A DNA stretch of 64,000 nt, from assembly GCF_900129615.1 (NCBI RefSeq), contig NZ_FQWI01000011.1:1-64000 (forward strand). Reading direction: 5' to 3'. Below are positions 21,630 through 31,747 of this stretch, one piece after another. The notes below the pieces were generated by a model that saw nothing but the letters and a program-made list of their open reading frames with translations, searched no databases and was not told the DNA's origin. Positions within the stretch are counted from its first letter, which is position 1. The number at the start of each line of letters is the position of its first letter. The DNA comes from Pectobacterium carotovorum. GTDB lineage: Bacteria; Pseudomonadota; Gammaproteobacteria; Enterobacterales; Enterobacteriaceae. The translations under genes were made by a program, and so were the position numbers.

Positions 21630-22997
21630 ATGAAATTCGGAATCACCGCTAAACTGTTTCTCGCGATTTTCGCCACCTGCATGCTGGTGCTGATTACCAT
21701 GCACTGGGGTGTGCGCGCCAGCTTCGAGCGTGGCTTTATCGACTACATTAAGCGCGGCAACGAACAGCGGGTCACGCAACTGCGCGATGCACTGGCGGAG
21801 CAATATCAGCAGCACGGCAACTGGTCATTCCTGCGTAACAATGAGCGTCTGGTGTTCAAGATGCTGCACTCGATGGATCAGAACAACGATACCGACAACA
21901 GCATGCAAGGATGGCGAGTCCGTCTTTGGGTGCTCGATACTGGTAAACGCAAACTGTTTGGCTCTCCCGCTCCCATCCCGAACGAAGGCACCTGGCAGCC
22001 GATTGAGGTGCAAAACCAAACGGTCGGCTGGATTGTCGCCTCGCCCGTTGAACGCCTGACCCGCAACGCCGATATCAGTTTCGATCAACAGCAGCAGCGC
22101 ACCAGTTGGCTGATTGTCGCACTCTCGACGCTGCTCGCGATTATCGCCACCTGGCTCACCGCGCGTGGCCTGCTCGCGCCCGTCAAGCGGTTGGTCAACG
22201 GCATGCACAGTTTGGCATCGGGGGATTTCAGTACGCGCGTGACGGCAAGCTCGCACGATGAACTAGGCAGGCTGGCGCAAGACTTCAACCAGCTAGCCAT
22301 CACGCTGGAAAAAAACGAGCAGTCCCGTCGCGCGTTTATGGCCGACGTATCCCACGAGTTGAGAACGCCGCTGGCGGTGCTGCGTGGCGAGCTGGAAGCC
22401 TTGCAGGATGGCGTACGTAAACCCGACTCGAATTCTCTGCACTCGCTCCAGTCTGAAGTCGCGACGCTGACCAAACTGGTGGACGATCTGCATCAGCTCA
22501 CCCTATCCGATCGCGGGGCGCTGGCCTACCGCAAAACGTCCGTGGACGTGGTGCAAATTCTGCATATTGCTATCGCCGCGTTTCATGAACGTTTCCAGAA
22601 AAAGCAGATTACGCTCACCACCGCTTTACCGACTCAGGCTGGCGTCTTTGGTGACCCGGACCGGCTGAGCCAGCTATTTAATAACCTTCTGGAAAACAGC
22701 CTGCGCTACACGGATGAGCAGGGTCAGTTGACCATTACGGTGGTTCAGCAGCATAAACGCTGGGCGATTATCTGGCAGGACAGCGCCCCCGGTGTGACCG
22801 ACGAACAGCTCACGCTGATTTTCGAGCGCTTTTACCGTGCGGAAAGTTCGCGCAACCGCGCCAGCGGCGGCTCCGGGCTGGGGCTGGCGATCTGCAATAA
22901 TATCGTTGAGGCGCATAGCGGACGGCTGTATGCTGAACATTCACCATTAGGGGGAGTGATGATTACCATCGAGCTTCCCTTGCACGAAGCTGATTAA
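21630..22997 (+). CDS. baeS: Envelope-stress sensor histidine kinase BaeS
   Basis: This inner-membrane sensor kinase responds to envelope stress and phosphorylates BaeR. The 455-residue protein has membrane segments at about 6-27 and 160-180, a HAMP domain around 180-232 and the H-box ADVSHELRTPL with phospho-acceptor H242. The ATP-binding region has the N-box NNLLENSLRYTDEQG and G-box GGSGLGLAI. It follows mdtD by seven bases, and baeR follows by 25 bases. Confidence 0.93.
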   Translation: MKFGITAKLFLAIFATCMLVLITMHWGVRASFERGFIDYIKRGNEQRVTQLRDALAEQYQQHGNWSFLRNNERLVFKMLHSMDQNNDTDNSMQGWRVRLWVLDTGKRKLFGSPAPIPNEGTWQPIEVQNQTVGWIVASPVERLTRNADISFDQQQQRTSWLIVALSTLLAIIATWLTARGLLAPVKRLVNGMHSLASGDFSTRVTASSHDELGRLAQDFNQLAITLEKNEQSRRAFMADVSHELRTPLAVLRGELEALQDGVRKPDSNSLHSLQSEVATLTKLVDDLHQLTLSDRGALAYRKTSVDVVQILHIAIAAFHERFQKKQITLTTALPTQAGVFGDPDRLSQLFNNLLENSLRYTDEQGQLTITVVQQHKRWAIIWQDSAPGVTDEQLTLIFERFYRAESSRNRASGGSGLGLAICNNIVEAHSGRLYAEHSPLGGVMITIELPLHEAD

Positions 22998-23022
22998 GAT
23001 CCACACCTAAATAAGCAGAGCT

Positions 23023-23751
23023 ATGACAACCGCACCCGATTTCGCTATGGCATCACCGATTCTGATCGTCGAAGATGAGCCCAAATTGGGGCAACTGCTG
23101 GTGGATTACCTTCAGGCAGCGGACTATGCCACGCACTGGCTGCCCAACGGCAACGATGTCGTCGAGTGGGTGCGGCAGCATTCTCCTTCACTCATTTTGC
23201 TGGATTTAATGCTGCCGGGCTGCGACGGCCTGACGCTCTGCCGCACTATCCGCCAGTTTTCCAACGTGCCGATTATTATGGTCACCGCCCGTAGCGAAGA
23301 GATCGATCGCCTGCTGGGGCTGGAAATTGGTGCCGACGACTATATTTGTAAGCCCTTCAGCCCGCGTGAAGTGGTCGTGCGCGTCAGAACGCTGCTGCGC
23401 CGCTGCGGCTGGCAAAATGACGGGCTGAAAGCCGCAGAGAAAACCGAAACGGCCCTGTTGATTGATAAAAGCGGCTTTCAGGCCAGCTATCTGGGGCAGA
23501 ACCTTGACCTGACGCCAGCAGAGTTTCGCCTGCTCAAGACGCTCTCCACCGAGCCGGGCAAGGTGTTTTCTCGCGAGGCGCTGCTGGATAAGCTCTACGA
23601 CGATTATCGCGTCGTGACCGACCGCACCATCGATAGCCACATCAAAAATCTTCGCCGCAAGCTGGAACAGCTAGACGAAGAGACCTCATTTATCCGCACG
23701 GTATACGGCATCGGCTATCGCTGGGAAGCCGCGCCCTGTAATGAGGTATAA
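23023..23751 (+). CDS. baeR: Response regulator BaeR
   Basis: This OmpR/PhoB-type DNA-binding response regulator is the partner of BaeS. The receiver domain has the acidic pocket EDE (17-19), phospho-acceptor D61 in [10 protein letters not shown] and the conserved lysine in ICKPFSPRE. The C-terminal winged helix includes [12 protein letters not shown] and [15 protein letters not shown]. Its length of 242 residues is normal. Its expected target is the mdtA promoter, where a matching box is seen. Confidence 0.94.
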   Translation: MTTAPDFAMASPILIVEDEPKLGQLLVDYLQAADYATHWLPNGNDVVEWVRQHSPSLILLDLMLPGCDGLTLCRTIRQFSNVPIIMVTARSEEIDRLLGLEIGADDYICKPFSPREVVVRVRTLLRRCGWQNDGLKAAEKTETALLIDKSGFQASYLGQNLDLTPAEFRLLKTLSTEPGKVFSREALLDKLYDDYRVVTDRTIDSHIKNLRRKLEQLDEETSFIRTVYGIGYRWEAAPCNEV

Positions 23752-23781
23752 CGCCCACCGCCTTATGATGTTATGGAGACC

Positions 23782-24426
23782 ATGTTGAACGGACCAGACC
23801 CTGATAACCGCTACCCCATGGCCGGTTTCCCCCAAGTGTGTTTCATCAAGAATGTTGTCACCAACCCGAATATTGAAATTGGCGACTACACCTATTATGA
23901 CGATCCCGATGGCGCGGAAAATTTCGAGCAAAATGTGCTCTACCACTATCCGTTTCTCGGCGATAAATTAATCATCGGTAAATTTTGCGCTATCGCGCGT
24001 GGCGCAAAATTTATCATGAACGGGGCCAATCATCGGCTTTCCGGCCTGTCTACCTACCCGTTTCAGATTTTTGGCAACGGCTGGGAGAAAGTGACGCCCA
24101 AGCCCGGCGATCTGCCTTACAAAGGTGATACCCTCATCGGCAATGATGTCTGGATTGGCTATGACGCGCTGATCATGCCCGGCATCCGCATTGGAAATGG
24201 CGCCATCATTGCGTCACGCGCCGTGGTCACCGCCGATGTGCCCGCTTATACGGTCGTTGGCGGCAATCCGGCCAAAATCCTTAAATCCCGTTTTGCGCCG
24301 GACATCATCGATACACTGGAAACACTGTGCTGGTGGGACTGGCCGATAGAAAAAATCACGCGTCATCTGGAAATCATCGCGGCTGGCGATATTGCGGCGC
24401 TGCAAGCTGTCCATCTGTCAGAGTAA
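23782..24426 (+). CDS. CatB/Vat-type xenobiotic O-acetyltransferase (hexapeptide repeat)
   Basis: This is a left-handed beta-helix acetyltransferase of the Vat/CatB branch. It has hexapeptide repeats ([49 protein letters not shown]), the catalytic-histidine motif [10 protein letters not shown] (H84) and the family block [11 protein letters not shown]. The family modifies chloramphenicol or streptogramins, but chromosomal members often have unknown substrates, so resistance is not claimed. The start is uncertain: ATG 23782 has GGAG just before it, ATG 23773 is the longer option. It lies just downstream of baeR, where E. coli has no such gene. Confidence 0.8.
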   Translation: MLNGPDPDNRYPMAGFPQVCFIKNVVTNPNIEIGDYTYYDDPDGAENFEQNVLYHYPFLGDKLIIGKFCAIARGAKFIMNGANHRLSGLSTYPFQIFGNGWEKVTPKPGDLPYKGDTLIGNDVWIGYDALIMPGIRIGNGAIIASRAVVTADVPAYTVVGGNPAKILKSRFAPDIIDTLETLCWWDWPIEKITRHLEIIAAGDIAALQAVHLSE

Positions 24427-24479
24427 TCGTCTTCCGTTCCACATGAATCCTTCCACACGAAGAAGAGGCTTTCACGCTA

Positions 24480-25031
24480 ATGACTGCGCTATTTTCCGAA
24501 ACCACCCGAATCGAGACACCTCGCCTGCTGCTGCGTCCGCTCTATCGTGATGATGCGCCTGCGCTGTTCGCCTTTATGTCCGACCCGGTTGTGATGCGCT
24601 TCTGGAATCATCCGCCCTGGCAGCACATCGAGCAGGCGCACGACGCGATTGACGAACACTGGAGCGCGCTGTGCGCCGGGCAGCACATGAAGCTGGGTCT
24701 GGAAGTCAAAGAGAGCGGCGAACTGATCGGCACCTGCGTGCTGTTCAACCTTGAGATTGAGTCTAAACGCGCCGAGATCGGCTACTGTCTGGCGGCGAGT
24801 GCGCAAGGCAAAGGCTATATGGCGGAGGCGCTCTCTGCGCTGCGGGATTTTGCCTTTGAAACGGCGGGACTCAGCCGACTGGAAGCCGAAATCGATCCCC
24901 GCAATATGGCCTCAGCCCGCTCGCTGGAACGACTGGGATTCACGCAGGAAGGGCTGTTAAAGCAGCGGTGGATCGTAGACGGCGAGGTGTCCGACTCTGC
25001 GCTATACGGTCTGCTGGCGGCTAAGCGTTAG
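24480..25031 (+). CDS. GNAT-family N-acetyltransferase, RimJ/RimL type
   Basis: This 183-residue GCN5-related acetyltransferase starts with the RimJ-like pattern IETPRLLLRPL. The acetyl-CoA binding signature is in AASAQGKGYMAEAL, followed by IDPRNMASARSLERLGF, typical of RimJ/RimL-like enzymes acting on protein N-termini or small amines. The substrate is unknown. An AAGAAGAGG ribosome site precedes the ATG. The stop codon abuts the inverted end of a family B repeat. Confidence 0.85.
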   Translation: MTALFSETTRIETPRLLLRPLYRDDAPALFAFMSDPVVMRFWNHPPWQHIEQAHDAIDEHWSALCAGQHMKLGLEVKESGELIGTCVLFNLEIESKRAEIGYCLAASAQGKGYMAEALSALRDFAFETAGLSRLEAEIDPRNMASARSLERLGFTQEGLLKQRWIVDGEVSDSALYGLLAAKR

Positions 25032-25219
25032 CCTAATGTTGATCGTTTAAGGATCGAGATACCGGGGCGACCACGGTGTGAGGCATCCCTGCGGGAACCT
25101 CCTCACCGTGTTTCCCCTATAAAATGCAAACGCATTTTAAATGCCGCTTGTGGCAGCCCGTCAGGGCGAGCACAGGGACTGTGCGAGTAAATCCATGCTT
25201 AAGTGACTGGTATTAGGCT
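25030..25219. repeat. MITE-like repeat family B, copy 1 (long form)
   Basis: The element is bounded by inverted ends AGCCTAAT...ATTAGGCT, continuing imperfectly inward (GATCGTTTAAG against CTTAAGTGAC). Its left half matches the repeat at 46.73 kb almost base for base, including GGATCGAGATACCGGGG and ATCCCTGCGGGAACCTC. The right part holds an extra 70 or so bases, including GGGCGAGCACAGGGACTGTG, absent from the other full copy. It contains no transposase ORF. The remaining bases to 25398 hold the yqjG promoter region. Confidence 0.65.
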
Positions 25220-25398
25220 CTAGCTCCCCATCCCCTTCCCATGCTGGTCAAAAATACTGTCTGACTTAATGAAAATTTTGTCATTTTCTCTTTTCCCAAG
25301 GCTGCTACTCTTTTAAGCCTACAATAATAACGGGTATCACCTCGCACACAGTGCGGGACAGGGGTAACCTGCAACAGTACAGATAAGGGGAAAAGTGT

Positions 25399-26358
25399 AT
25401 GTCAGGCTTAGTGAATGGCAAATGGGTTAACGGCGATGTCGCAGCGGAAGAGATCAAAAACGGGGCGTTCCACCGCGAAGAAACCAAATTTCGGCAAACC
25501 GAGCTGGTGCCAGAGGCAGGTCGTTACCAGCTTTTTGTCTCCTACCTCTGCCCGTGGGCATCGCGCACGCTGATTTTCCGCAAGCTGAAAGGGCTGGAGA
25601 ACATCATTTCCCTCTCCGTTGCCAACCCGCGTATCGCCGATAACGGCTGGGAATTTGCCACGCCACAGGATGCCGGCGAGCATGTGGGTGAGATAAACTA
25701 CCTGCACCAGCTGTACACCGCCAGCGTGCCCGACTACACCGGAAAGGTATCAGTCCCTGTGCTGTGGGATCGGGTAGAAGGCCGCATCGTGAATAACGAA
25801 TCGGCGGATATCATCCGCATGTTGAACAGCGAATTTAACGACCTGACCGGCAATCACCTTGATTTCTACCCGTCAGAGCTGCGCAGCGAGATCGACCGCT
25901 GGAACGAAACCGTGTACCACAACGTCAACAACGGCGTGTATAAGACCGGGTTCGCCAAAACGCAGGAACACTATAACGATGCTGTCACCACGCTCTTCGC
26001 CACGCTGAACGAACTGGACGATCATCTGGGTCGCCATCGTTATATCATCGGCGACACGCTGACCGAGGCCGACTGGCGTCTGTTTGTGACGCTGGTGCGT
26101 TTTGACGTGGCCTACCACGGCGCGTTCAAATGTAATCTGAAGCGCATTGCCGACTACCCGAACCTGTCGAACTACCTGCGTGAACTGTACCAGTGGCCGG
26201 GCGTCGCGGAGACGGTCAATATCGAGCACATCAAAGCGGGCTATTACGGTATTGCCTGGCTGAACCCGACGCAGATTGTGCCAGTTGGCCCACAGGTCGA
26301 TTTATATCAGCTCCACAACCGCGAAACGATTGGAAAATCCCGTATCGCGACGCGTTAA
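25399..26358 (+). CDS. yqjG: Glutathionyl-hydroquinone reductase YqjG
   Basis: This Xi-class glutathione transferase reduces glutathionyl-hydroquinones and acts in the cytoplasm. The 319-residue protein has the catalytic Cys51 in LFVSYLCPWASR and NESADIIRM for glutathione binding in the thioredoxin-fold domain; a helical C-terminal domain follows. It is collinear with E. coli YqjG by memory. The ribosome site AAGGGGAAAAG precedes the ATG. It stands alone between a repeat and trhP. Confidence 0.9.
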   Translation: MSGLVNGKWVNGDVAAEEIKNGAFHREETKFRQTELVPEAGRYQLFVSYLCPWASRTLIFRKLKGLENIISLSVANPRIADNGWEFATPQDAGEHVGEINYLHQLYTASVPDYTGKVSVPVLWDRVEGRIVNNESADIIRMLNSEFNDLTGNHLDFYPSELRSEIDRWNETVYHNVNNGVYKTGFAKTQEHYNDAVTTLFATLNELDDHLGRHRYIIGDTLTEADWRLFVTLVRFDVAYHGAFKCNLKRIADYPNLSNYLRELYQWPGVAETVNIEHIKAGYYGIAWLNPTQIVPVGPQVDLYQLHNRETIGKSRIATR

Positions 26359-26571
26359 TCCTGCGTTATCTGGCCTGCTATATTAATGGCAGGCCATTCT
26401 TTATTTAGGTCAAAAAAATTGATTTACGTCAAACGATTGATTTACGTCAAACAAAGGCCCCACATTTCGTGTGTCGTCTACTGCAATTTACCCCTATTAG
26501 CGCTAGAATCCTCCGCCTTTACTGCTCCCGCCGTGGAGCAGCCTGACTTGTGATCAGAATCGAGAGATACC

Positions 26572-27933
26572 ATGTTTAAACCGGAACTGCTTTCTCCGGC
26601 CGGTACGCTGAAAAATATGCGCTACGCCTTTGCCTATGGCGCGGACGCGATTTATGCCGGTCAACCCCGCTACAGCCTGCGCGTGCGCAATAACGAATTC
26701 AACCATCAGACGCTGGCGCAAGCCATTAACGAAGCGCATGAGCTGGGCAAGAAATTTTATGTGGTCGTTAACATCGCGCCGCACAATGCCAAACTGAAAA
26801 CCTTCCTGCGCGATCTGCAACCCGTGATCGAAATGGGGCCGGATGCGCTGATCATGTCCGATCCGGGCCTGATTATGCTGGTGCGCGAAAACTTCCCGCA
26901 GATGGATGTTCACCTTTCCGTTCAGGCCAACGCGGTCAACTGGGCGACGGTGAAATTCTGGCAGCAGATGGGGCTGACCCGTGTGATTCTGTCCCGCGAA
27001 CTGTCGCTGGAAGAGATTGCAGAAATTCGCCAGAACGTCCCAGATATGGAACTGGAGATCTTCGTTCACGGCGCACTGTGCATGGCTTACTCTGGTCGCT
27101 GCCTGCTTTCCGGTTACATCAATAAACGCGACCCGAATCAGGGCACCTGTACTAACGCCTGCCGCTGGGAATATAAGGTTCAGGAAGGCAAAGAGGATGA
27201 CATCGGGAATATCGTTCATCAGCACGAACCTATTGCGGTGAAAAACGTTGAGCCTGCGCTGGGCATCGGCGAACCGACCGACAAAGTCTTTATGCTGGAA
27301 GAAAACCTGCGCCCCGGCGAGTACATGAGCGCATTTGAAGACGAGCACGGCACCTACATCATGAACTCCCGCGATCTGCGTGCCATTCAGCACGTTGAGC
27401 GCCTGACGCAAATGCAGGTTCATTCGCTGAAAATCGAAGGTCGCACCAAGTCATTCTATTATTGCGCCCGTACCGCACAGGTGTATCGCCGCGCCATTGA
27501 CGATGCCGTCGCGGGGAAACCGTTCGATCCGACGCTGCTGGAAACGCTGGAAGGCCTGGCGCACCGTGGCTACACCGAAGGCTTCCTGCGCCGCCACGTG
27601 CATGAAGATTACCAGAACTACGAATACGGATACTCCGTTTCCGATCGTCAGCAGTTTGTCGGTGAATTCACCGGCGTGCGCCGCGATGGGCTGGCGGAAG
27701 TCGAGGTGAAGAACAAATTTTCCTGCGGCGACAGCGTGGAGATGATGACGCCAAACGGCAATATTCAATTCACCATCGAATCTATGCAGAATACCAAAGG
27801 GCAGCCGACCGATGTGGCACCGGGTAACGGCCATATCGTCTATCTGCCCGTGCCGGACGATGTCTCGCTGGATTACGCGCTACTGCTGCGCAATCTGCCG
27901 GGCACCACCACGCGCAATCCTAACGTGGAATAA
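26572..27933 (+). CDS. trhP: tRNA 5-hydroxyuridine synthesis protein TrhP (U32 family)
   Basis: This U32 'peptidase-like' protein, formerly YegQ, is needed with prephenate-derived chemistry for 5-hydroxyuridine at the wobble position of several tRNAs. The 453-residue product is collinear with the E. coli protein. The U32 core region contains EIFVHGALCMAYSGRC and the cysteines C170, C177, C193 and C197 in NQGTCTNACRWE, as in iron-sulfur-binding relatives. In E. coli it also lies next to the bae operon and cyaR, so gene order supports the name. Confidence 0.92.
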   Translation: MFKPELLSPAGTLKNMRYAFAYGADAIYAGQPRYSLRVRNNEFNHQTLAQAINEAHELGKKFYVVVNIAPHNAKLKTFLRDLQPVIEMGPDALIMSDPGLIMLVRENFPQMDVHLSVQANAVNWATVKFWQQMGLTRVILSRELSLEEIAEIRQNVPDMELEIFVHGALCMAYSGRCLLSGYINKRDPNQGTCTNACRWEYKVQEGKEDDIGNIVHQHEPIAVKNVEPALGIGEPTDKVFMLEENLRPGEYMSAFEDEHGTYIMNSRDLRAIQHVERLTQMQVHSLKIEGRTKSFYYCARTAQVYRRAIDDAVAGKPFDPTLLETLEGLAHRGYTEGFLRRHVHEDYQNYEYGYSVSDRQQFVGEFTGVRRDGLAEVEVKNKFSCGDSVEMMTPNGNIQFTIESMQNTKGQPTDVAPGNGHIVYLPVPDDVSLDYALLLRNLPGTTTRNPNVE

Positions 27934-27945
27934 ACCGGTAATGTC

Positions 27946-27968
27946 GCCGGATGTCACGTACATCCGGC
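27946..27968. terminator. Hairpin after trhP
   Basis: A perfect nine-base stem GCCGGATGT / ACATCCGGC lies 12 bases after the trhP stop. There is no T-run, so it may act as an mRNA-end stabiliser rather than a classic terminator. Confidence 0.5.
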
Positions 27969-28093
27969 AATGCCTCCCACAAGGCAATCCTTCCTTGCAG
28001 TATGCTCCCCCCTTATCGACCTTCCCCAACCGCGAATCAGTACGTCAGCCGCCCGAGGGTATCGTTACAAAGCTCAGGGTTTTTTAACGAATA

Positions 28094-28109
28094 TTAGAAA
28101 CAGATCACA
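28094..28109 (+). promoter_or_regulatory. CRP site (class II) of cyaR
   Basis: TTAGA-N6-TCACA has one strong half-site and is centred at -41.5 from the inferred cyaR start at 28143, the exact class II position. A -10 element TAGTAT lies at 28131-28136. CRP activation of cyaR is established in E. coli. Confidence 0.7.
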
Positions 28110-28142
28110 TCAATTAGCTGGTCTTGTGGTTAGTATTGCACC

Positions 28143-28237
28143 GCTGAGAAAACATAGAACGAAAAATAAGCGTAGTGATACTACTAGGAACCACCTCCTT
28201 GGCCAGCTCAATCTCCCTTGAGCTGGCTTTTCTTTTT
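28143..28237 (+). ncRNA. cyaR: Small regulatory RNA CyaR (RyeE)
   Basis: The 95-base gene begins GCTGAGAAAACATAG and carries the conserved loop AGGAACCACCTCCTT, the anti-Shine-Dalgarno seed that pairs with targets such as ompX, luxS and nadE in E. coli. It ends in a terminator stem CCAGCTCAATCTCCCTTGAGCTGG followed by a T-rich tail. This Hfq-dependent sRNA also lies just after yegQ/trhP in E. coli. The variable linker between the start and the seed differs from E. coli, as expected between genera. Confidence 0.92.
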
Positions 28238-28347
28238 ATCACGCCCCACCATTTCCCTACCGCAAACATTCACCGACTCTTCTGATTTCTACCTACCGAT
28301 TTAGTGTCTATTATTAATTCCACTATCCTGCTGAGGAGAAATAGGCC

Positions 28348-29247
28348 ATGGAAAAAAATCCGGTGACGCTGCTGATTCTGAATGGGAAAAGCGCGGGTAA
28401 TGAAGAACTTCGCGAGGCCATTGATGAGCTACGCAAGGACGGCTATACGCTGCATGTCCGCGTGACCTGGGAATACGGTGATGCCAAACGCTATGTGGAA
28501 GAGGCGATTCAGCTCAACGCGGATAACGTGATCGCCGCCGGTGGCGACGGTACCGTCAATGAAGTCGCCGCCGCATTAGCAGTACAGCCGGAAGCGGTTC
28601 GTCCATGTCTGGGGATTGTGCCGCTGGGTACAGCCAACGATTTTGCCACCAGCTGTCAGATTCCGATGGAGATGCACAACGCGTTGACGTTGGCGATCAA
28701 AGGCCGCGCCACCGCCATTGATATCGCCAAGGTGAACGACAGTCATTACTTTATCAACATGGCGACGGGCGGATTTGCTACGCGCATTACTACCGAGACA
28801 CCGGCCAAAATGAAGGCCGCGCTGGGAAGCGCCTCATACGTGCTGCACGCGCTCTTTCGCATGGACATGCTGCAAGCCGAGCGCTGTGAGATTCGTGGAC
28901 CGGATTTTCACTGGTCGGGGGATACGCTGGTTATCGCGGTAGGCAATGGTCGTCAGGCTGGCGGCGGGCAGCAGCTTTGCCCGGAAGCGCTAATCAACGA
29001 TGGGCTGCTGGAACTGAGCGTGCTGTCGGCAACCGAGCTGCTGCCGAATATGCTTCAAGCCTGGTTTACCGGCAGCGAAAACCAGAACATGATTTCCGCT
29101 ACCCTGCCCTGGCTGGAGATTACCGCCCCGGACGATATGACGTTTAATCTGGACGGCGAACCGCTCACCGCCAAACGTTTCCATATCGAGGTGCTTCCCG
29201 CTGCAATTCACTGTCGGCTGCCGCCCCAGTGCTCGCTGCTGGAATAG
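28348..29247 (+). CDS. yegS: Lipid kinase YegS
   Basis: This is a diacylglycerol-kinase-fold enzyme, shown to phosphorylate phosphatidylglycerol in vitro in E. coli. The 299-residue product has the nucleotide-binding motif GGDGTVNEV (65-73) and [10 protein letters not shown], both typical of the DAGK catalytic domain. AGGAGAAA lies before the ATG. The gene keeps the E. coli order trhP-cyaR-yegS. Confidence 0.9.
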   Translation: MEKNPVTLLILNGKSAGNEELREAIDELRKDGYTLHVRVTWEYGDAKRYVEEAIQLNADNVIAAGGDGTVNEVAAALAVQPEAVRPCLGIVPLGTANDFATSCQIPMEMHNALTLAIKGRATAIDIAKVNDSHYFINMATGGFATRITTETPAKMKAALGSASYVLHALFRMDMLQAERCEIRGPDFHWSGDTLVIAVGNGRQAGGGQQLCPEALINDGLLELSVLSATELLPNMLQAWFTGSENQNMISATLPWLEITAPDDMTFNLDGEPLTAKRFHIEVLPAAIHCRLPPQCSLLE

Positions 29248-29275
29248 CGGCGCGTTTCGATTATTCCTGTTTCAA

Positions 29276-29683
29276 CTATTCCCGCTTCAGGCGATTACTG
29301 TTTGCCAGATACAGCGTTACCACCAGCAGCAGAATCGCCGCGGAATAAATCAGCGTATCCGATGGGCTTTTGTGATCGACAATAATCAGGCGAATGATGG
29401 CCGTAATGCCGATGTAGATAAAATAGCGCAGCGGGAAGTGATAGCCGGACTGGAAATACTTCACGATCAGCGCAATGAACTCAAAATAAAGGAAATAGAT
29501 CACAATGCCTTCTATCAACTGATAGGAGGAATCTTTCTCGTTGGAGATCAGCAGCACTTTCGCCAGATGAAACGTTTCCTTGACCAAAAAAATCACCAGA
29601 ATGGTCGCCAGCACCAGCAGGCCGATATTGAGTATCGTCTGAAGCGCCTTGGCAGCCATCGCACTACGAGCAGAACCTGCCAT
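29276..29683 (-). CDS. psiE: Phosphate-starvation-inducible protein PsiE
   Basis: This is a small inner-membrane protein of 135 residues with four hydrophobic segments. The central and C-terminal block ([42 protein letters not shown]) matches E. coli PsiE nearly residue for residue; the first 20 residues differ. The molecular function is unknown. In E. coli it is controlled by PhoB and cAMP-CRP; I could not see a convincing Pho box upstream. Confidence 0.92.
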   Translation of the reverse strand: MAGSARSAMAAKALQTILNIGLLVLATILVIFLVKETFHLAKVLLISNEKDSSYQLIEGIVIYFLYFEFIALIVKYFQSGYHFPLRYFIYIGITAIIRLIIVDHKSPSDTLIYSAAILLLVVTLYLANSNRLKRE

Positions 29684-29861
29684 ATGTTATCTCCACATCC
29701 TATTTCACATTAACGCCAAGAATTCACAGCAAAGTAACCGGATGCCCCCGCACTGTCACGCCAAAATACGCTTAATTTAGTTTGAAATTACTGGCAAATA
29801 TGTCACGCAAAGTACAAGTCAATTTACTTATGCCCGTCAGACTTCAGGCTGCATGTGCGTT

Positions 29862-30665
29862 TTACCACCAGCGGTGGAAATGATGAACAGGGCCGATGCC
29901 GTGCCCAACCTCCAACGTGTCGGCCTGCTGTAACGCCTGTTGCAAGTAGTCTTTCGCGGCCTTAACCGTTTCGCCCCAGCTATCATGACGCGGTCGCAGC
30001 GCCGCCAGCGCGGCAGACAGCGTGCAGCCGGTGCCGTGTGTATGACGAGTATTCACGCGCGGAGAGCTAAAACGCTGTGGCTCGGCCTGCCGGCTGAACA
30101 ACCAGTCCGGGCTTTCCGCTTCACTCAAGTGACCGCCTTTCATCAGCACCGCCTGACAACCCATCGCCAGCAGCGCTTCCCCCTGTTCACGCATTTCCCG
30201 CTCGTTGGTGGCGGGTGACGTATTCAGCAGCGCGGCGGCCTCCGGCAGGTTCGGCGTAATCAGGGACACCAGCGGCAGCAGCTCACGACATATCGACTCC
30301 ACCGCCTCCGGCGCAAGGAGCGGATCGCCACTTTTCGCCAGCATCACGGTGTCCAGCACCACGAAAGGCACCGCGTAATGGCGCAGGCGCTCGGCAACGG
30401 CTTCGACAATATCGGTCTGCGCCAGCATGCCAATCTTGGCGCTGTCGATACGCACATCGCTCAGTACGGAATCCAGTTGCGCCGCGACAAAATCCGGTTC
30501 AATCCGGTAGACGGACTGCACGCCGCGCGTATTTTGCGCCACTAGCGCGGTAATGACCGACGTGCCGTAAGCGCCCAGCGCAGAAAACGCTTTTAAATCC
30601 GCCTGAATCCCCGCACCGCCGCTCGGATCGGTGCCCGCAATCGTCAACGCATTGATACGCTTCAT
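29862..30665 (-). CDS. thiD: Hydroxymethylpyrimidine/phosphomethylpyrimidine kinase ThiD
   Basis: This kinase phosphorylates HMP and HMP-phosphate in thiamine synthesis and salvage. The 267-residue ribokinase-fold protein has [16 protein letters not shown] near the N-terminus, which binds the pyrimidine, and [13 protein letters not shown] near the C-terminus, containing the catalytic cysteine and anion hole. Its ATG overlaps the thiM stop by four bases, so the two are translationally coupled under the TPP riboswitch upstream of thiM. Confidence 0.93.
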   Translation of the reverse strand: MKRINALTIAGTDPSGGAGIQADLKAFSALGAYGTSVITALVAQNTRGVQSVYRIEPDFVAAQLDSVLSDVRIDSAKIGMLAQTDIVEAVAERLRHYAVPFVVLDTVMLAKSGDPLLAPEAVESICRELLPLVSLITPNLPEAAALLNTSPATNEREMREQGEALLAMGCQAVLMKGGHLSEAESPDWLFSRQAEPQRFSSPRVNTRHTHGTGCTLSAALAALRPRHDSWGETVKAAKDYLQQALQQADTLEVGHGIGPVHHFHRWW

Positions 30666-31456
30666 GCCAGATCCTCCGCGCGCAGGGTATAAAGCCGATC
30701 GAGAAAGTTAGGTATAAAGCTTCCCGTTCCTTGCGACGTCAAAGCTGCCTGCTGCCCCGCTAACGCCATGACATAGCACGCCGCCGCTACGTGCAATAAG
30801 CGGTCACCTTCCAAAGAACAGAAACCCGCCACGACCGCCGACAGCGCACAGCCCGTGCCAACCACACGCGTCATCATGCTATCGCCGCCGGTTACCGCGA
30901 TATCTCGCTCACCGTCCGTGACATAATCCACCACGCCGGTCACCGCAACAATCGTCCCCACTTGCCGAGCCAGCTCGCGGGCGGCAGGGAGCGCCGCCAG
31001 CGAATCATCGGCGCTATCGACTCCCCTCCCCTGTGCGGCTAAGCCCGCCAGCGCCATGATTTCAGATGCATTGCCGCGAATCGCCGCGGGTTTCCCTGCC
31101 AACAATTCACGACAGAATTCAGTACGAAAGGTCAAACCGCCTACGGCAACCGGGTCGAGTACCCACGGCGTACCCGCCTGATGTGCGCTGTTTATCGCCG
31201 CCCGCATCGCCTCAGCGCGCGTACGTTCCAGCGTCCCGACATTAATCAGCAGCGCATCGGCCAGCGCGCTAAACTGCGCAGCTTCTTCAGGATCGACCAC
31301 CATTGCCGGTGACGCATTCAGCGCCAGCAGCACATTAGCGGTAAAAGATTGCACCACATCGTTGGTCAAACAGTGCACCAGCGGCGAGGCAGAACGGAAT
31401 TGGGTTAGTGATGTTGCTGCCTGAGCGGCAGAAAAGTCGGCGGGCCGCATGTTCAT
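30662..31456 (-). CDS. thiM: Hydroxyethylthiazole kinase ThiM
   Basis: This salvage kinase phosphorylates the thiamine thiazole moiety. The 264-residue protein has the ThiM motifs [30 protein letters not shown]-like sequence and the C-terminal [13 protein letters not shown] catalytic loop. GGGAG precedes ATG 31456; ATG 31450 is also possible. A TPP riboswitch lies in the leader, so thiMD should be switched off when thiamine pyrophosphate is plentiful. Confidence 0.93.
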   Translation of the reverse strand: MNMRPADFSAAQAATSLTQFRSASPLVHCLTNDVVQSFTANVLLALNASPAMVVDPEEAAQFSALADALLINVGTLERTRAEAMRAAINSAHQAGTPWVLDPVAVGGLTFRTEFCRELLAGKPAAIRGNASEIMALAGLAAQGRGVDSADDSLAALPAARELARQVGTIVAVTGVVDYVTDGERDIAVTGGDSMMTRVVGTGCALSAVVAGFCSLEGDRLLHVAAACYVMALAGQQAALTSQGTGSFIPNFLDRLYTLRAEDLA

Positions 31457-31499
31457 AGGTCTCCCAACCGGCGTGGAAGAAGGCGGCTACCGGTGGGCA

Positions 31500-31584
31500 T
31501 ACCGTGACTTCCCTACGCTGGCATTATCCAGATCAGGTGGTACGGGTATTTCTCAGCCTTCACAAAGAAGGGCACCCCGAGTCA
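31500..31584 (-). promoter_or_regulatory. TPP riboswitch (thi box) of thiMD
   Basis: On the minus strand the element starts ACTCGGGGTGCC and runs through the conserved GGCTGAGAAATACCCGTACC, CCTGATCTGGATAATGCCAG and CGTAGGGA core, the standard THI element. It ends about 45 bases before the thiM start. The stretch between contains GC-rich bases that can pair with the end of the aptamer, so translational control, as for E. coli thiM, is likely. Confidence 0.96.
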
Positions 31585-31747
31585 TGTACTACGCTTTGCA
31601 GGATAAGTAAGTGACGCCAGTAAAGCAAGCCATCGCCACGCGACCCCCACCCGACACAAAATGAAAAACCACAGGCACGTTGTGACATAGAGAAAAACGC
31701 CATAACCCTTTAGACTGGTTAATCAAACCCATACTGAGGAAATTGTG

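Noticed and set aside
29684-29860. Pho box before psiE
   Set aside because: The region contains TGTCA-like fragments, but not two correctly spaced 7-base repeats.
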